Both the position numbers and the translations under genes were made by a program. Shown piece by piece: positions 1 through 8,184 of a stretch of 64,000 bases of DNA (positions are counted from its first letter, which is position 1; every line of letters starts with the position of its first letter). The notes beneath the pieces are model-generated. The model saw nothing but the letters and a program-made list of their open reading frames with translations. It did no database searches and was not told where the DNA came from. The DNA lies in assembly GCF_900105535.1 (NCBI RefSeq), contig NZ_LT629779.1, forward strand, positions 558,001 to 622,000, in the 5' to 3' direction. The stretch is from Pseudarthrobacter equi. GTDB taxonomy: Bacteria > Actinomycetota > Actinomycetes > Actinomycetales > Micrococcaceae.

Positions 1-179
1 TCGGCGACATGCCCAATGACATCGAGATGCTCCGCTGGGCCGGGCACGGCTACGCCATGGCCAGCGGCCACCCCGAGGCCATCCGTGCTGCGGGGCAGCA
101 GGCACCGCATTTTGACGACGACGGCGTCGCCCAGGTCCTGGAGGAACGCCTCGCTTCCCTTGGGGTGCAGCACTCCTGA
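1..179 (+). CDS. HAD-superfamily (Cof-type) phosphatase, C-terminal fragment
   Basis: Only the last 58 codons lie in the window; the reading frame enters at base 3 and stops at TGA 177-179. The fragment opens with GDMPND, the conserved GDxxND metal-binding motif III of Cof-type HAD phosphatases, followed by GHGYAMASGHPEA, the usual loop after it. Cof enzymes are cytoplasmic Mg-dependent phosphatases acting on sugar phosphates or cofactors; the substrate cannot be read from this fragment. The N-terminal nucleophile motif and cap domain lie outside the window. Confidence 0.85.
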   Translation, partial: GDMPNDIEMLRWAGHGYAMASGHPEAIRAAGQQAPHFDDDGVAQVLEERLASLGVQHS

Positions 180-304
180 CGCCGGCGTTCCCGTGTGGTG
201 CACCTGCCGCCATTTTCACAGGTTGCGCTCACTTGCCGTTCACCTTCGTTCCGTAGCGTGAAGCGCGGAGGGCAGGCACCTCTCCGGCCGGCAAAGGGGA
301 CAAC

Positions 305-553
305 ATGGCACGAAGCGCAAAACACCAGACCGCTGAAGCACCGCTGCGCAGGGCAACGCCCGCGCCGCACTGGAAGAAGCTCCGGCAGGGGGACCGCGTC
401 CGCGTCCAGCTCGCGCCCGGATTCGATGCCGCGGGCGTGGTGGATGCCATCACGGCTGACCATTCGGCCGTGTGGGTCCACCTCGATGGTGGCCGCGGCC
501 GGACGCTGCTGCACTGCAGCGACGGCGTGGAAATCCTTCCGTACGGGGACTGA
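305..553 (+). CDS. Small SH3-like beta-barrel protein, function unknown (82 aa)
   Basis: The start ATG has a good ribosome site (AGGGGAC, five bases away). After about 20 polar residues comes a compact domain: W(x5)G(x2)V(x)V(x)L(x2)GF(x3)G(x)VDA(x)TAD(x4)W, followed by a short strand and DGVEI. The same pattern occurs in the 180-residue protein encoded at 54641-55183, so the two are paralogues. The spacing of V/L/W positions suggests a small beta-barrel (SH3/KOW-like), but this is inference. No signal peptide or membrane segment. No function assigned. Confidence 0.7.
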   Translation: MARSAKHQTAEAPLRRATPAPHWKKLRQGDRVRVQLAPGFDAAGVVDAITADHSAVWVHLDGGRGRTLLHCSDGVEILPYGD

Positions 554-586
554 CGCCACCGCCATGGGCGGGTGGGCCGGCTCCGG

Positions 587-592
587 TACGCT
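587..592 (+). promoter_or_regulatory. Leaderless -10 box (TACGCT) of the GDPD gene
   Basis: TACGCT lies exactly six bases before the GTG at 599, so transcription should begin at the start codon. No convincing -35. This supports GTG 599 over the upstream in-frame ATG at 572. Confidence 0.5.
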
Positions 593-598
593 CACTCT

Positions 599-1429
599 GT
601 GAGCCTGCCGTTCTTCGACCACGCCGGCGCCGATGGCGCCCCGCTTCCCATCGCCATGGCCCACCGCGGCTTTTCCGTGGACGGACTCGAGAACTCGATG
701 GCGGCGTTCCGCGCCGCCGCTGAGCTGGGCTGCCGCTACCTCGAAACGGACGTCCACACCACGTCCGACGGCGTGCTCCTCCTCTTCCACGACGGGACCC
801 TGGACCGCGTGACGGACGGCAGCGGACGCGTAGCCGACCTTCCCGCCCAGGATGTTGCCGGTGCCCGGATCGGCGGGCGCGAACCTATTCCCACCTTCGA
901 AGAACTCATCACGGCCCTGCCGGACGCGCGGCTGAACCTGGACGTCAAGGACTGGGGCTCGGTCCGCAGCACCGTCGAGGCCATCGAACGCCACGCTGTC
1001 CACGACCGGGTACTGATCGCCAGCTTTTCGGACCGGCGGCGGCGGGCCGTGCTGAAGCAGCTCAGCCGCCCGGTTGCCTCGTCCGCTGGCGTCGTATCCA
1101 ACGCCCTGTTCGCGCTGCTGGGCCCCGTGCTGCCCGGTCCGGCGTTCCGCTGGCTGATGCGGAGGGTCCTGCGGGACGTGCACGCGCTGCAGGTGCCCGT
1201 GCGCTACGGCGCGGTGCCGGTGGTTACGCCCGGTTTCCTGCGCCGCGCGGAGTCCCTGGGACTGGTGGTCCACGTCTGGACCATCAACGACCCCGCCGAG
1301 ATGCGCCGGCTCCTGGAGCTCGGCGTGGCAGGCATCGTCACCGACCGGGCGGACCTGCTGCGCCAGGTGCTCATGGAGCGCGGCGAATGGCCCGGCCCGG
1401 GCGCTGCCGAAGAGGGCCGGAATCGCTAG
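599..1429 (+). CDS. Glycerophosphodiester phosphodiesterase family protein
   Basis: A 276-residue GDPD-family TIM barrel that hydrolyses glycerophosphodiesters to glycerol-3-phosphate and an alcohol. Visible catalytic motifs: AHRGF near residue 22 (catalytic His), LETDVH (metal-binding E and D), FHDGTLDR (second His), LDVKDW, and a C-terminal HVWTIND followed by GVAGIVTDRADL, typical of the family. No signal peptide, so cytoplasmic. GTG 599 is chosen because a -10-like TACGCT sits six bases upstream; an in-frame ATG at 572 would add nine residues that match no family start. Residues 150-200 carry a hydrophobic stretch that could touch membrane. Confidence 0.85.
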   Translation: MSLPFFDHAGADGAPLPIAMAHRGFSVDGLENSMAAFRAAAELGCRYLETDVHTTSDGVLLLFHDGTLDRVTDGSGRVADLPAQDVAGARIGGREPIPTFEELITALPDARLNLDVKDWGSVRSTVEAIERHAVHDRVLIASFSDRRRRAVLKQLSRPVASSAGVVSNALFALLGPVLPGPAFRWLMRRVLRDVHALQVPVRYGAVPVVTPGFLRRAESLGLVVHVWTINDPAEMRRLLELGVAGIVTDRADLLRQVLMERGEWPGPGAAEEGRNR

Positions 1430-1555
1430 TACCGTCTCCGTCCGTTCGCAGGGCCTTCGCCGGGCCCGGCCTTACCCGGCGGGATCATCAGCATGCTTAC
1501 AATTAGTCCAGAGCTGGGGCGTTGGACCGCAGCCCGAACGGAAGGACGAAGGACC

Positions 1556-1801
1556 GTGAGCACCTACCATCCGGAGAACGACCCCGCCAACCCGGACAAG
1601 CCGGGCAAAGACAGTGCCGACAACGTCGGCGCGGCCCAGGACGACCTCGCGAAACAGCGCAGCACTGAAGCGGGGGACTCGCCCAACCCGGATCCGGCCG
1701 AAGGCAACATCACCGGGCTGGAGCCCGGCGGTGGAGTGCCGCCGGGAGAGACCCCGCCGGCTGAAGGCCAGATGAGCCGGGACCAGGGCCACTCCGAGTA
1801 G
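1556..1801 (+). CDS. Disordered DUF6480-like protein (81 aa)
   Basis: A short hydrophilic protein rich in Pro, Asp, Gly and Glu, with no predicted helix or membrane segment. The C-terminal half contains [17 protein letters not shown] and [11 protein letters not shown], which I recognise as the hallmark of the DUF6480 family of actinobacteria; function unknown. GTG 1556 is chosen because a purine-rich ribosome site (GAAGGACGAAGGA) precedes it; the in-frame ATG at 1493 would add 21 residues over a region that looks non-coding. Confidence 0.65.
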   Translation: MSTYHPENDPANPDKPGKDSADNVGAAQDDLAKQRSTEAGDSPNPDPAEGNITGLEPGGGVPPGETPPAEGQMSRDQGHSE

Positions 1802-1809
1802 GCAGTGGC

Positions 1810-2868
1810 TTAGGCGGACTCGTTCTCCTGCGGACTGCGCCCGGCGGGCTCGGCCAGCTGGCGGTTGAGGCCATCAGCGTCCTGCCGGGTGTTCCAGGAC
1901 GCCCAGTCCTGCGGGCGGACGGAGGGACGGCCCAGCAGGTACCCCTGCCCGGCGTCGATGCCCAGTTCCGTCAGGACCTTCAGCTCGCCCACGGTCTCGA
2001 TGCCCTCCGCCACCAGGGTGGTGCCGATCTGGTCCGTGAAGTCCACCAGGCAGGTGGTCAGTGCCCGCTGGAGGCCGTCGTTGTCCACGTTGCCGAAGAC
2101 GTCCCGGCCAACCTTGAGGAAGTCCGGCCGCAGGTGCACCATGCGGCTCAGTGCCCCGGCGCCGGAGTGCGTGTCGTCAATGGCGATCCGCAGGCCCTTG
2201 TCCCGGAGCGGGTTAATGGCGGCGATGAACTGCGCATACTCCTCATCCGGGATGGTTTCGGTCAGTTCGAGGACTACCCGGTCGATGGGAAGGTCGATGT
2301 GCGCGAACAGTTCCGGCAGCCGCGGGTCCAGGCAGGACGTAGGCGAAATGTTGAGGGAGACGTACAGGTCCGCCGGCAGGTCCCTGGCCGCGGCGGCAGC
2401 CGAACCCAGTGCCGAGAACTCAAGGTTTGCGCCGAGGCCTACGGCGGCTGCCTCTGCGAACCAGAGTTCGGCGGCGGCGCCGTCATCGCTGACGAACCGG
2501 GAGAGCGCCTCCACTCCCACCACGCTCTTGTCCGCCAGCCCGTAAATGGGCTGGAACGCCGTCATCAGCATCTGGTTTTCCAGGAGCGCACTGATGCGGG
2601 ACACGCTGCGGATGGCATCCAACTGCTCCGCAAACTTCGGCGGCATGGAGTTCGGCGCCAAGCGCATCTGCCGCGCGCTCTCGAGCGTCTCTTCGGTGTT
2701 GGCGTCGCTGCGCCGGGTCTCGAGCAGGTACTCCAGCAGCGCCCGCTCGGGCACGCCGGGATTCTCGTCGAGGCTGTTGCTGAGGCGCTGGCGGACAGCG
2801 GCTCCGGACGGATCAGTGTCCGCCAGGACCGCGGCGATGATTCCCCATGCCTGTACACGAACCGACAT
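1810..2868 (-). CDS. EAL-domain cyclic-di-GMP phosphodiesterase
   Basis: A 352-residue protein with a roughly 100-residue helical N-terminus of unknown type and one EAL domain. The key residues are present: VEALSRF (EAL at 120-122), LNISP, LELTE, an acidic IDD, LKVG lysine, VAEGIET glutamate and GQGYLLGRP. The usual DDFGTG loop 6 reads IDDTHSGAG: the two aspartates remain but the FGTG part is changed, which could alter dimer control. No membrane segment. It is encoded just downstream of a GGDEF-EAL protein and a histidine kinase on the same strand, and has its own promoter in the 165-bp gap. Confidence 0.85.
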   Translation of the reverse strand: MSVRVQAWGIIAAVLADTDPSGAAVRQRLSNSLDENPGVPERALLEYLLETRRSDANTEETLESARQMRLAPNSMPPKFAEQLDAIRSVSRISALLENQMLMTAFQPIYGLADKSVVGVEALSRFVSDDGAAAELWFAEAAAVGLGANLEFSALGSAAAAARDLPADLYVSLNISPTSCLDPRLPELFAHIDLPIDRVVLELTETIPDEEYAQFIAAINPLRDKGLRIAIDDTHSGAGALSRMVHLRPDFLKVGRDVFGNVDNDGLQRALTTCLVDFTDQIGTTLVAEGIETVGELKVLTELGIDAGQGYLLGRPSVRPQDWASWNTRQDADGLNRQLAEPAGRSPQENESA

Positions 2869-2892
2869 TAGCTACGCCCCCAGTTGACGAAG

Positions 2893-2921
2893 TAATGACC
2901 CATTGGCCCATTAATGTTCAA
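2893..2921 (-). promoter_or_regulatory. Promoter of the EAL gene
   Basis: On the minus strand TTGAAC (2921-2916) is followed after 17 bases by TCATTA (2898-2893), ending 24 bases before the ATG at 2868. The region is clearly less GC-rich than its surroundings. Confidence 0.45.
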
Positions 2922-2958
2922 TTTCTAAAACGCCTTTAACGTTTGGTGCTGACAACGG

Positions 2959-2984
2959 CGGTTTTCCGCGGTGCCGGAAAACCG
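2959..2984. terminator. Hairpin in the gap after the GGDEF-EAL gene
   Basis: Perfect 10-bp stem (CGGTTTTCCG at 2959-2968, CGGAAAACCG at 2975-2984) with a six-base loop. No U-run on either side, so termination is a guess; it lies 50 bases past the stop of the GGDEF-EAL gene. Confidence 0.4.
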
Positions 2985-3033
2985 TCCCCCGCACGATGAT
3001 CGTATATCGGGTGAGGTGAAAAAGGCAGTACTT

Positions 3034-4575
3034 TTACGGCTGCCGGTGAGCGCTTTCCTGCTGGTCAGCGAGCAATGCGGGGATGTCGTCCGCCGGAACG
3101 GGCCTGCTGAAGTAATAGCCCTGCGCGCTCTGGCAGCCAAGTTCCCGCAGGATGTCCGCCTGCTCCGCCGTTTCAACGCCTTCCCACACGGCTTCCAGGC
3201 CGCAGGCGCGGACCAGCTGGAGTACGGCTGCCACCAGTGCCGGCTGGCTGGGGTCTGTCCCCAAACCGGAGATCAGCGACCGGTCCACCTTGACCCGGTC
3301 CACCGGCAGGCGCCGGAGGTAGCTGATGGACGAGTAGCCCGTGCCGAAATCGTCAATCTCGATTCCCACGCCAAGCCCGCGGAGCCCGGCCAGGGAGTAG
3401 CGGTCCAGCTCGTTGCCCTTCACGATGGCCACTTCAGTCAGTTCGAGGACCACCTGTTCAGGCTTGACGCCCGTTTCCCGGAGGACGTTCCTGACGTCCT
3501 CGATGAACTGCAGGCTTTGCAGGTCCGTGGCGGAAATGTTGATCCGGACCGAGAAGTCGCCGTCCACGAGTGAATCGTCGATCCAGGCGCGCAGCTGCTG
3601 CACGGCGGTGCGGAGGACCCAGTTGCCCAGCTCCGAAATCAGGCCGGCCTCTTCGGCCAGCGGAATGAACTCGTCGGGCATGATGAACCCCCGGGTGGGG
3701 TGGCTCCAGCGGACCAGGGCTTCCACGCCCTCCAGCCGGCGGGACACCAGGTCCACCACCGGCTGGTAGTACAGCATCAGGCCATCGTTCCTGATGGCCG
3801 CCCGCAGGTCTTCCACCAGCTGGCTCCGGAGCCTGCGGACCAGCAGCAGCCCGGGTTCGAACCGGTGCAGCCGGTTTTGCCCTTCGGCTTTCGAGGCGTA
3901 CATGGCCACGTCGGCTTCCATCAGCATCTCTTCCGGGGTCTGGCCCGGCGAGCCGACGCTCAACCCGATGCTGGCCCCGCAGCGCACGCTCTTGCCCGGC
4001 AGTTCGATGGGCTCGCTCAGCGCCGCCAGGATCCGGTGCGCCACAATGGCCGCCTGGTCAGGGGCGACGGCGGGCATGACGATGGCGAACTCATCCCCGC
4101 CCAGCCGCGCCACCACGTCCGTGGCCCGCACAGCGTTCCGCACCCGCTGGCCCACCGTGATGAGCACCTGGTCCCCGGCAGTGTGCCCCATGGAGTCGTT
4201 GATGGACTTGAAGGCGTCCAGGTCCATCAGGAGGATCACCGGCCCTTCCCCTGATGCGGTGTCCGCATCCAGGGCGGCCCTGAGCGCATCGATCAGCGCG
4301 GACCGGTTGGCAAGCCCGGTCAGCGGATCCTGCATGGCCATCTTCTGCATCTTGAGGTGTGCCTCGTGCAGCATCTGGGTGCGGACCTGCACGCGCTGTT
4401 CCAGTTCCTCGTAGATGATCTGGAGGTCTTCGGCCAGCAGGTTGGTGCCCATGATGATCGCATCCAGCTCATCGCGGGCAGGGGAAACCTCAACCCGTGA
4501 GCCCAGGTCACCCGATGCGATCCGGACTATGTGGTCCAGCAGTTGGGTGAGCCGGGGATCGTCATCCGCGAACAT
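3034..4575 (-). CDS. GGDEF-EAL bifunctional cyclic-di-GMP protein
   Basis: 513 residues. Residues 5-75 resemble a HAMP-like segment plus coiled coil without any transmembrane helix. A GGDEF domain follows with an intact RLGGDEFA (GGDEF at 159-163) and LMDLDAFKSIND, then an EAL domain with GVEALVRW (EAL at 285-287), INISATD, LELTE, IDDFGTGYSS, VKVDRSL, WEGVET and QGYYFSRP. Both active sites appear complete, so it may make and degrade cyclic-di-GMP. The ATG has a strong GGAAGGAAG site and lies only 20 bp after the histidine kinase, so the two are co-transcribed and the kinase is the likely input. Confidence 0.9.
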   Translation of the reverse strand: MFADDDPRLTQLLDHIVRIASGDLGSRVEVSPARDELDAIIMGTNLLAEDLQIIYEELEQRVQVRTQMLHEAHLKMQKMAMQDPLTGLANRSALIDALRAALDADTASGEGPVILLMDLDAFKSINDSMGHTAGDQVLITVGQRVRNAVRATDVVARLGGDEFAIVMPAVAPDQAAIVAHRILAALSEPIELPGKSVRCGASIGLSVGSPGQTPEEMLMEADVAMYASKAEGQNRLHRFEPGLLLVRRLRSQLVEDLRAAIRNDGLMLYYQPVVDLVSRRLEGVEALVRWSHPTRGFIMPDEFIPLAEEAGLISELGNWVLRTAVQQLRAWIDDSLVDGDFSVRINISATDLQSLQFIEDVRNVLRETGVKPEQVVLELTEVAIVKGNELDRYSLAGLRGLGVGIEIDDFGTGYSSISYLRRLPVDRVKVDRSLISGLGTDPSQPALVAAVLQLVRACGLEAVWEGVETAEQADILRELGCQSAQGYYFSRPVPADDIPALLADQQESAHRQP

Positions 4576-4595
4576 CGGATTCTTCCTTCCCCCGC

Positions 4596-6287
4596 TCAGT
4601 TGGACTGGGTGCGGTCTGCATCGAGGGGGAGGCTGACCGTGACAGTGGTCCCCGCGCCCAGGGTGGAGGCCACATCAATCGTCCCACCATGGCGGGCCAC
4701 GATGTCCTTGGTGATGGCCAGGCCCAGTCCCGTTCCCGGGATAGCACCGGACATGGCGTTGGATGCCCGGTAGAACCGGGTGAACACATGGTCGATCTCG
4801 TCACTGGAGATGCCGATGCCGTTATCGGCAACCCGGACGGTGGCCCAGCGGCTGCCGTCCGCAGCTGCGTGGGATTCACTGCCCACCTCGATGCGTCCGC
4901 CGCTGGGGGTGAACTTGATGGCGTTGGAGACCAGGTTGGTGAAGACCTGCTGCAGCTGGATTTCGTCGGCCAGGATCTCCGGGTCTTCCGGAACCGGATC
5001 CAGCGCGATGGTCACGTTCTGCAGTTTGGCCAGCGGCCGCAGCGCGGAGGCCACCAGGTCCAGGGTCTGGCCGAGGCGGACCGGGGTGAGGTGCATCAGG
5101 GTGTCGTCGAGGCCGTTGCGGGAGACGCTGAGCATGTCCTCGATGAGGGTGCGCAGCCGCTCGGTGTTGCGGACCACGATGTCCAGCATCTGGTGGATCT
5201 CGGCCGAGCCGGGCTGTTCGGTGCTCTCCTGGATCATGTCCAGGTAGGCCATGATTGACGTCAGCGGCGTCCGGAGCTCGTGGTTCACGGTGGCCAGGAA
5301 GTCCGTCTTCGCCTTGTCCAGCTGCTGCAGCTGCTTCACCACCTGCTGCTGGCTGCTGATCAGGTGGCTCTGGATCAGGCCGTGGGCCGCGTTGCCCGCC
5401 ACGTGCTGGATCAGCCCGAGTTCTGCGCGCGACCATTTCCGTGGTTTGTCCAGGGACGCGATCCAGATGATGCCCAGCGAGGAGCTTCCCTCGCCCATGG
5501 GCACCGCCAGCGTTGATGCCGCGTTGGAGATGCCCGACGCCGGAACCTCGCCGTCCGCCGCCTGCCCGCCATCGGCGCGTGCCCGGGCGGGCTCGGCGTC
5601 GTCCGCGTCCCCGGCATCCGTGGACAGGGTCTCGGCGCCGGCCCACAGCAGGTCCGCGGTCCGCCGCGCGGAATCCTCGTCCGGCAGGTCGTCGTCGGAC
5701 AATGGTTCCAGCCCTTCGCTGTCCCACGCGGCGGTGATGCGCGGAACGCGGCTGTCCTCAAAGGTTTCCAGCAGGACGTGGTCCGCCTTGAAGGTCCGGC
5801 CAAACCCTTCGACCACGCAGCGCGCAATTTCCTGGGGATCGTTGGTGGCGCGTACGGCGGCCGAAACCAGCCGGAGCTGCTCGCGGAGGGCCTCGGCGTC
5901 CTGCCGCGACGCCCTGCGGCGTGCCACCTGGTCGATCAGGGCCGTGGTGCGGTGCACCAGCTCCCGCGGCGAGGTTGGCTTGGTGATGCAGTCGTGGATA
6001 CCCGGCGGGCGCACGGATGTTTGCCGGGGATCGTCCAGGTCGACCATGACCAGCAGGGGCGCCTCGGTCTCCAGGCCGGGCAGCAGGGTGGCGTCCGTGA
6101 TGATGGCTGCCGGTTCGCCTTCCGCCAGCAGTCCGGCCAGGCTGGCAGCATCGCCCGCGGCGTGCGCTACGTAGCCGGCACCGCGGAGGGCCGAAGTGTT
6201 CTGAGCCAGCCTCCCGGCGTCGGGATCCGCTACGACGACGGTGCGGGGCGCGCTCGAAACCTCGGGCGTGTCAGACGCCACAACCAC
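4596..6287 (-). CDS. REC-GAF-histidine kinase
   Basis: 563 residues: an N-terminal receiver-like domain (about 15-125; acidic ADPD, candidate phospho-Asp D65 in ITDATLLPG, Lys in ITKP), a GAF domain (about 135-310, with a low-complexity Asp/Ala loop at 205-250), HisKA with FLATVNHELRTPLTS (His336) and HATPase (LVSNAIKFTPSGG, DNGIGIS, GTGLGLAI). No membrane segment, so a soluble sensor. No separate response regulator is adjacent; the GGDEF-EAL gene 20 bp downstream is the evident partner. GTG 6287 is preferred because GGGAGGGAAGG precedes it; ATG 6311 is in frame but has no ribosome site. Confidence 0.85.
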   Translation of the reverse strand: MVVASDTPEVSSAPRTVVVADPDAGRLAQNTSALRGAGYVAHAAGDAASLAGLLAEGEPAAIITDATLLPGLETEAPLLVMVDLDDPRQTSVRPPGIHDCITKPTSPRELVHRTTALIDQVARRRASRQDAEALREQLRLVSAAVRATNDPQEIARCVVEGFGRTFKADHVLLETFEDSRVPRITAAWDSEGLEPLSDDDLPDEDSARRTADLLWAGAETLSTDAGDADDAEPARARADGGQAADGEVPASGISNAASTLAVPMGEGSSSLGIIWIASLDKPRKWSRAELGLIQHVAGNAAHGLIQSHLISSQQQVVKQLQQLDKAKTDFLATVNHELRTPLTSIMAYLDMIQESTEQPGSAEIHQMLDIVVRNTERLRTLIEDMLSVSRNGLDDTLMHLTPVRLGQTLDLVASALRPLAKLQNVTIALDPVPEDPEILADEIQLQQVFTNLVSNAIKFTPSGGRIEVGSESHAAADGSRWATVRVADNGIGISSDEIDHVFTRFYRASNAMSGAIPGTGLGLAITKDIVARHGGTIDVASTLGAGTTVTVSLPLDADRTQSN

Positions 6288-6362
6288 CCCTTCCCTCCCA
6301 GTTGAGTACATTGTAGGGGGACGAGGGGCGTGGGGCTCCAGAAAGATCGCGGGGAGGACAAA

Positions 6363-6737
6363 GTGACGCACCAGCCAGCCGAGCACGTCAAAGGGGATCT
6401 CAGCATCGATGAGGGCGGGATCCTGCAGCTCCGGTGGCCGCGCGGCGCATCGATCAGCGAGACCGATGCGCAGAGCGCCATGGATCGGGTCAACGAGATG
6501 TGCGGGTCCACCCGGCGTCCCATGCTGGTGGATATGGCCACTACCGAGAAGGTCAGCCGCGGCGCCCGGGCCGTGTTCGGCCGGCCGTGCCAGGCTTCCA
6601 GGATTGCCCTCCTGGGCTCGTCGCCCGTGGACAAGGTCATGGCCAACTTCGCCTTGGGCGTCAGCAGGCTGCCGTGCCCCACGCGGTTCTTCACGTCCCG
6701 GACCGATGCGATGGCCTGGCTGGCGCGCGACACCTGA
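6363..6737 (+). CDS. STAS/SEC14-like small protein (124 aa)
   Basis: Divergent from the histidine kinase. GTG 6363 follows a near-perfect GGGGAGGA site. The pattern of a beta-strand/helix fold with PMLVDMATTEKVS, RIALLGSSPVDKV and a C-terminal FFTSRTDAMAWL matches the family of about 120-residue actinobacterial proteins usually described as STAS/SEC14-like (SpoIIAA fold). Such domains often bind regulators or lipids; no partner is known here. Its position next to a cytoplasmic sensor kinase makes a signalling role plausible, but that is inference. Confidence 0.6.
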   Translation: MTHQPAEHVKGDLSIDEGGILQLRWPRGASISETDAQSAMDRVNEMCGSTRRPMLVDMATTEKVSRGARAVFGRPCQASRIALLGSSPVDKVMANFALGVSRLPCPTRFFTSRTDAMAWLARDT

Positions 6738-6824
6738 CCCATACCGCGTCCCCATGCGGCATCCGCCCCCGTACGCGGCCGCGCCGACACTGCACGTCCC
6801 GGCGGCTGTAGTTGCTTCAGGACA

Positions 6825-6830
6825 TATATT
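6825..6830 (+). promoter_or_regulatory. Leaderless -10 box (TATATT) of the methyltransferase gene
   Basis: TATATT in an AT-rich island six bases before GTG 6837; no ribosome site precedes the start. Confidence 0.55.
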
Positions 6831-6836
6831 TGGGGC

Positions 6837-7685
6837 GTGCCTACCCCCGCAAAACCCGTGAAGACCGGCTGGCGGAAGTACCTGATGCTTCCCCGGCTCA
6901 TCCGGCTGTCCCGTTCCGCACCCAAGGACAGGCCGCTCGCCTGGGACCGTTACTGGGCGGGGATCACAGCAACCGGGCCGGGCGGCGAAGTGCTCTGGGA
7001 CGCCGGAAGCGACCATGAATTCCTTGGCTACCGGGACCTCATCCTCCGCCACCTTGACCCGGGGTTGCCGGTGGTGGATGTGGGGTGCGGCCACGGCAGC
7101 TTCACCCGTGCCCTCGCTGCACATTTTCCCCAGGCCATCGGCGTGGACATCTCGGCACATGCCGCCGCCCGCGCCGCAGCGGAGCCGGGCAACCCGGGCA
7201 ACGTCCGCTTCGAGGTCCGTGACATGACGGCGCCCGGCGCCGGTGCCGGCCTGGTGGACGGGCCGGCCAACGTTTTTGTCCGCGGCGTGCTGCACGTCCT
7301 GGCGCCGGCAGACCAGGCGGCCCTGGCCGACAACCTGCGGGTCCTGGCAGGGGGCCGGGGGACGGTGTTCCTGGCGGAAACCAATTTCCAGGGGAACCCC
7401 GTGGAGTACGTGACCCATCTGGGCGCCACGCAGCGCAGCATCCCGGCTCCGCTGGAGCGTGCCATCCGCGGCCTGCCGATGCCCGGCCACTTCGGCCCGA
7501 AGGAGCGCTCGCGGGCCCTGCCGCCTGCGTCCTGGGAGCTGCTGGAGGAGGGCTCCGCCGCCATCGAAACCAACCCCGTTACCGGGGTCGAGGGCCAGAG
7601 CCGGGTGCCCGGCTATGTGGCCGCCCTGCGCCCGCGGCGCCTGTCCGGAGCGGCCCCGCAGCACCCCGGGGAAACGCGCCACTGA
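6837..7685 (+). CDS. Class I SAM-dependent methyltransferase
   Basis: 282 residues with a Rossmann-type methyltransferase core. Motif I is VVDVGCGHGSFT (about residues 78-89), the acidic end of strand 2 is IGVDIS, and RGVLHVL corresponds to motif IV. The N-terminal 60 residues are basic with LPRLIRLSR, possibly a membrane-surface helix. The substrate is unknown. The gene has no ribosome site but a -10-like TATATT six bases before the GTG, indicating leaderless expression. Confidence 0.75.
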   Translation: MPTPAKPVKTGWRKYLMLPRLIRLSRSAPKDRPLAWDRYWAGITATGPGGEVLWDAGSDHEFLGYRDLILRHLDPGLPVVDVGCGHGSFTRALAAHFPQAIGVDISAHAAARAAAEPGNPGNVRFEVRDMTAPGAGAGLVDGPANVFVRGVLHVLAPADQAALADNLRVLAGGRGTVFLAETNFQGNPVEYVTHLGATQRSIPAPLERAIRGLPMPGHFGPKERSRALPPASWELLEEGSAAIETNPVTGVEGQSRVPGYVAALRPRRLSGAAPQHPGETRH

Positions 7686-8184
7686 CACATCCCTCATGCT
7701 TCCCGGCGCGCGCCTGCCCGTGCCGTGCGTGCTGCGGGAGCTGTGGGTTCCCGCCGAAACCCCGCCATCCCCTTGACAGCGGCCTGCCATCGGAGGCTTG
7801 CTGGTAAGTAGACTTATTACTCAGCTGGGGCTGTTGAGGCCCATGGAAAGGGCGGCCAACGTATGGCAGGGGGAACGCGATGCGCAACAGGTGGCGGAGA
7901 TGCCGGACAGTACGCCGCGGCGGCTGCCGGGAGCACTCCGCATTGATTTCAGCGGCGGAATCGCGAGGTTCCGCCATCCCTGCCTAACGGGGCTTTCCAG
8001 TCCACCGAAACGGCAGGCCACCCTTCATCAACCAGGAACCGCGCAGCGAAAGGCAACCACTCCCCAGCCGGAAAACCCGGCCCGGGAGGTGCCCCAGCCG
8101 CACCCGCATCCCTGCACAGGCAGCACCGGGATACCATTCCGGGCCGGTCCGGCGGCAGTGGACGCAAGACCCACAGGAAAAACA
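7686..8184 (+). other. 499-bp leader region of the 150-aa hypothetical gene
   Basis: No gene assigned. The frame of the downstream gene is open from 7798, but the implied residues are low-complexity Pro/Arg/His and no family is visible, so I treat it as non-coding. It holds a TTGACA at about 7772 and the palindrome at 7805-7816. A transcript starting nearby would have a leader of about 370 bases. Confidence 0.4.
7805..7816. promoter_or_regulatory. Palindrome TAAGT-AG-ACTTA
   Basis: Perfect 5-bp arms with a 2-base centre, in an AT-rich island inside an otherwise GC-rich gap. An operator or promoter element is likely; the regulator is unknown. Confidence 0.35.

Noticed and set aside
50-1273. 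407-codon minus-strand open frame
   Set aside because: It is antisense to the glycerophosphodiesterase gene with its full catalytic motifs, and has no recognisable domain.
6312-7790. N-terminal extension of the histidine kinase frame to 1064 codons
   Set aside because: The extension runs antisense to two clear plus-strand genes and lacks any domain; a good ribosome site marks the start near 6287.
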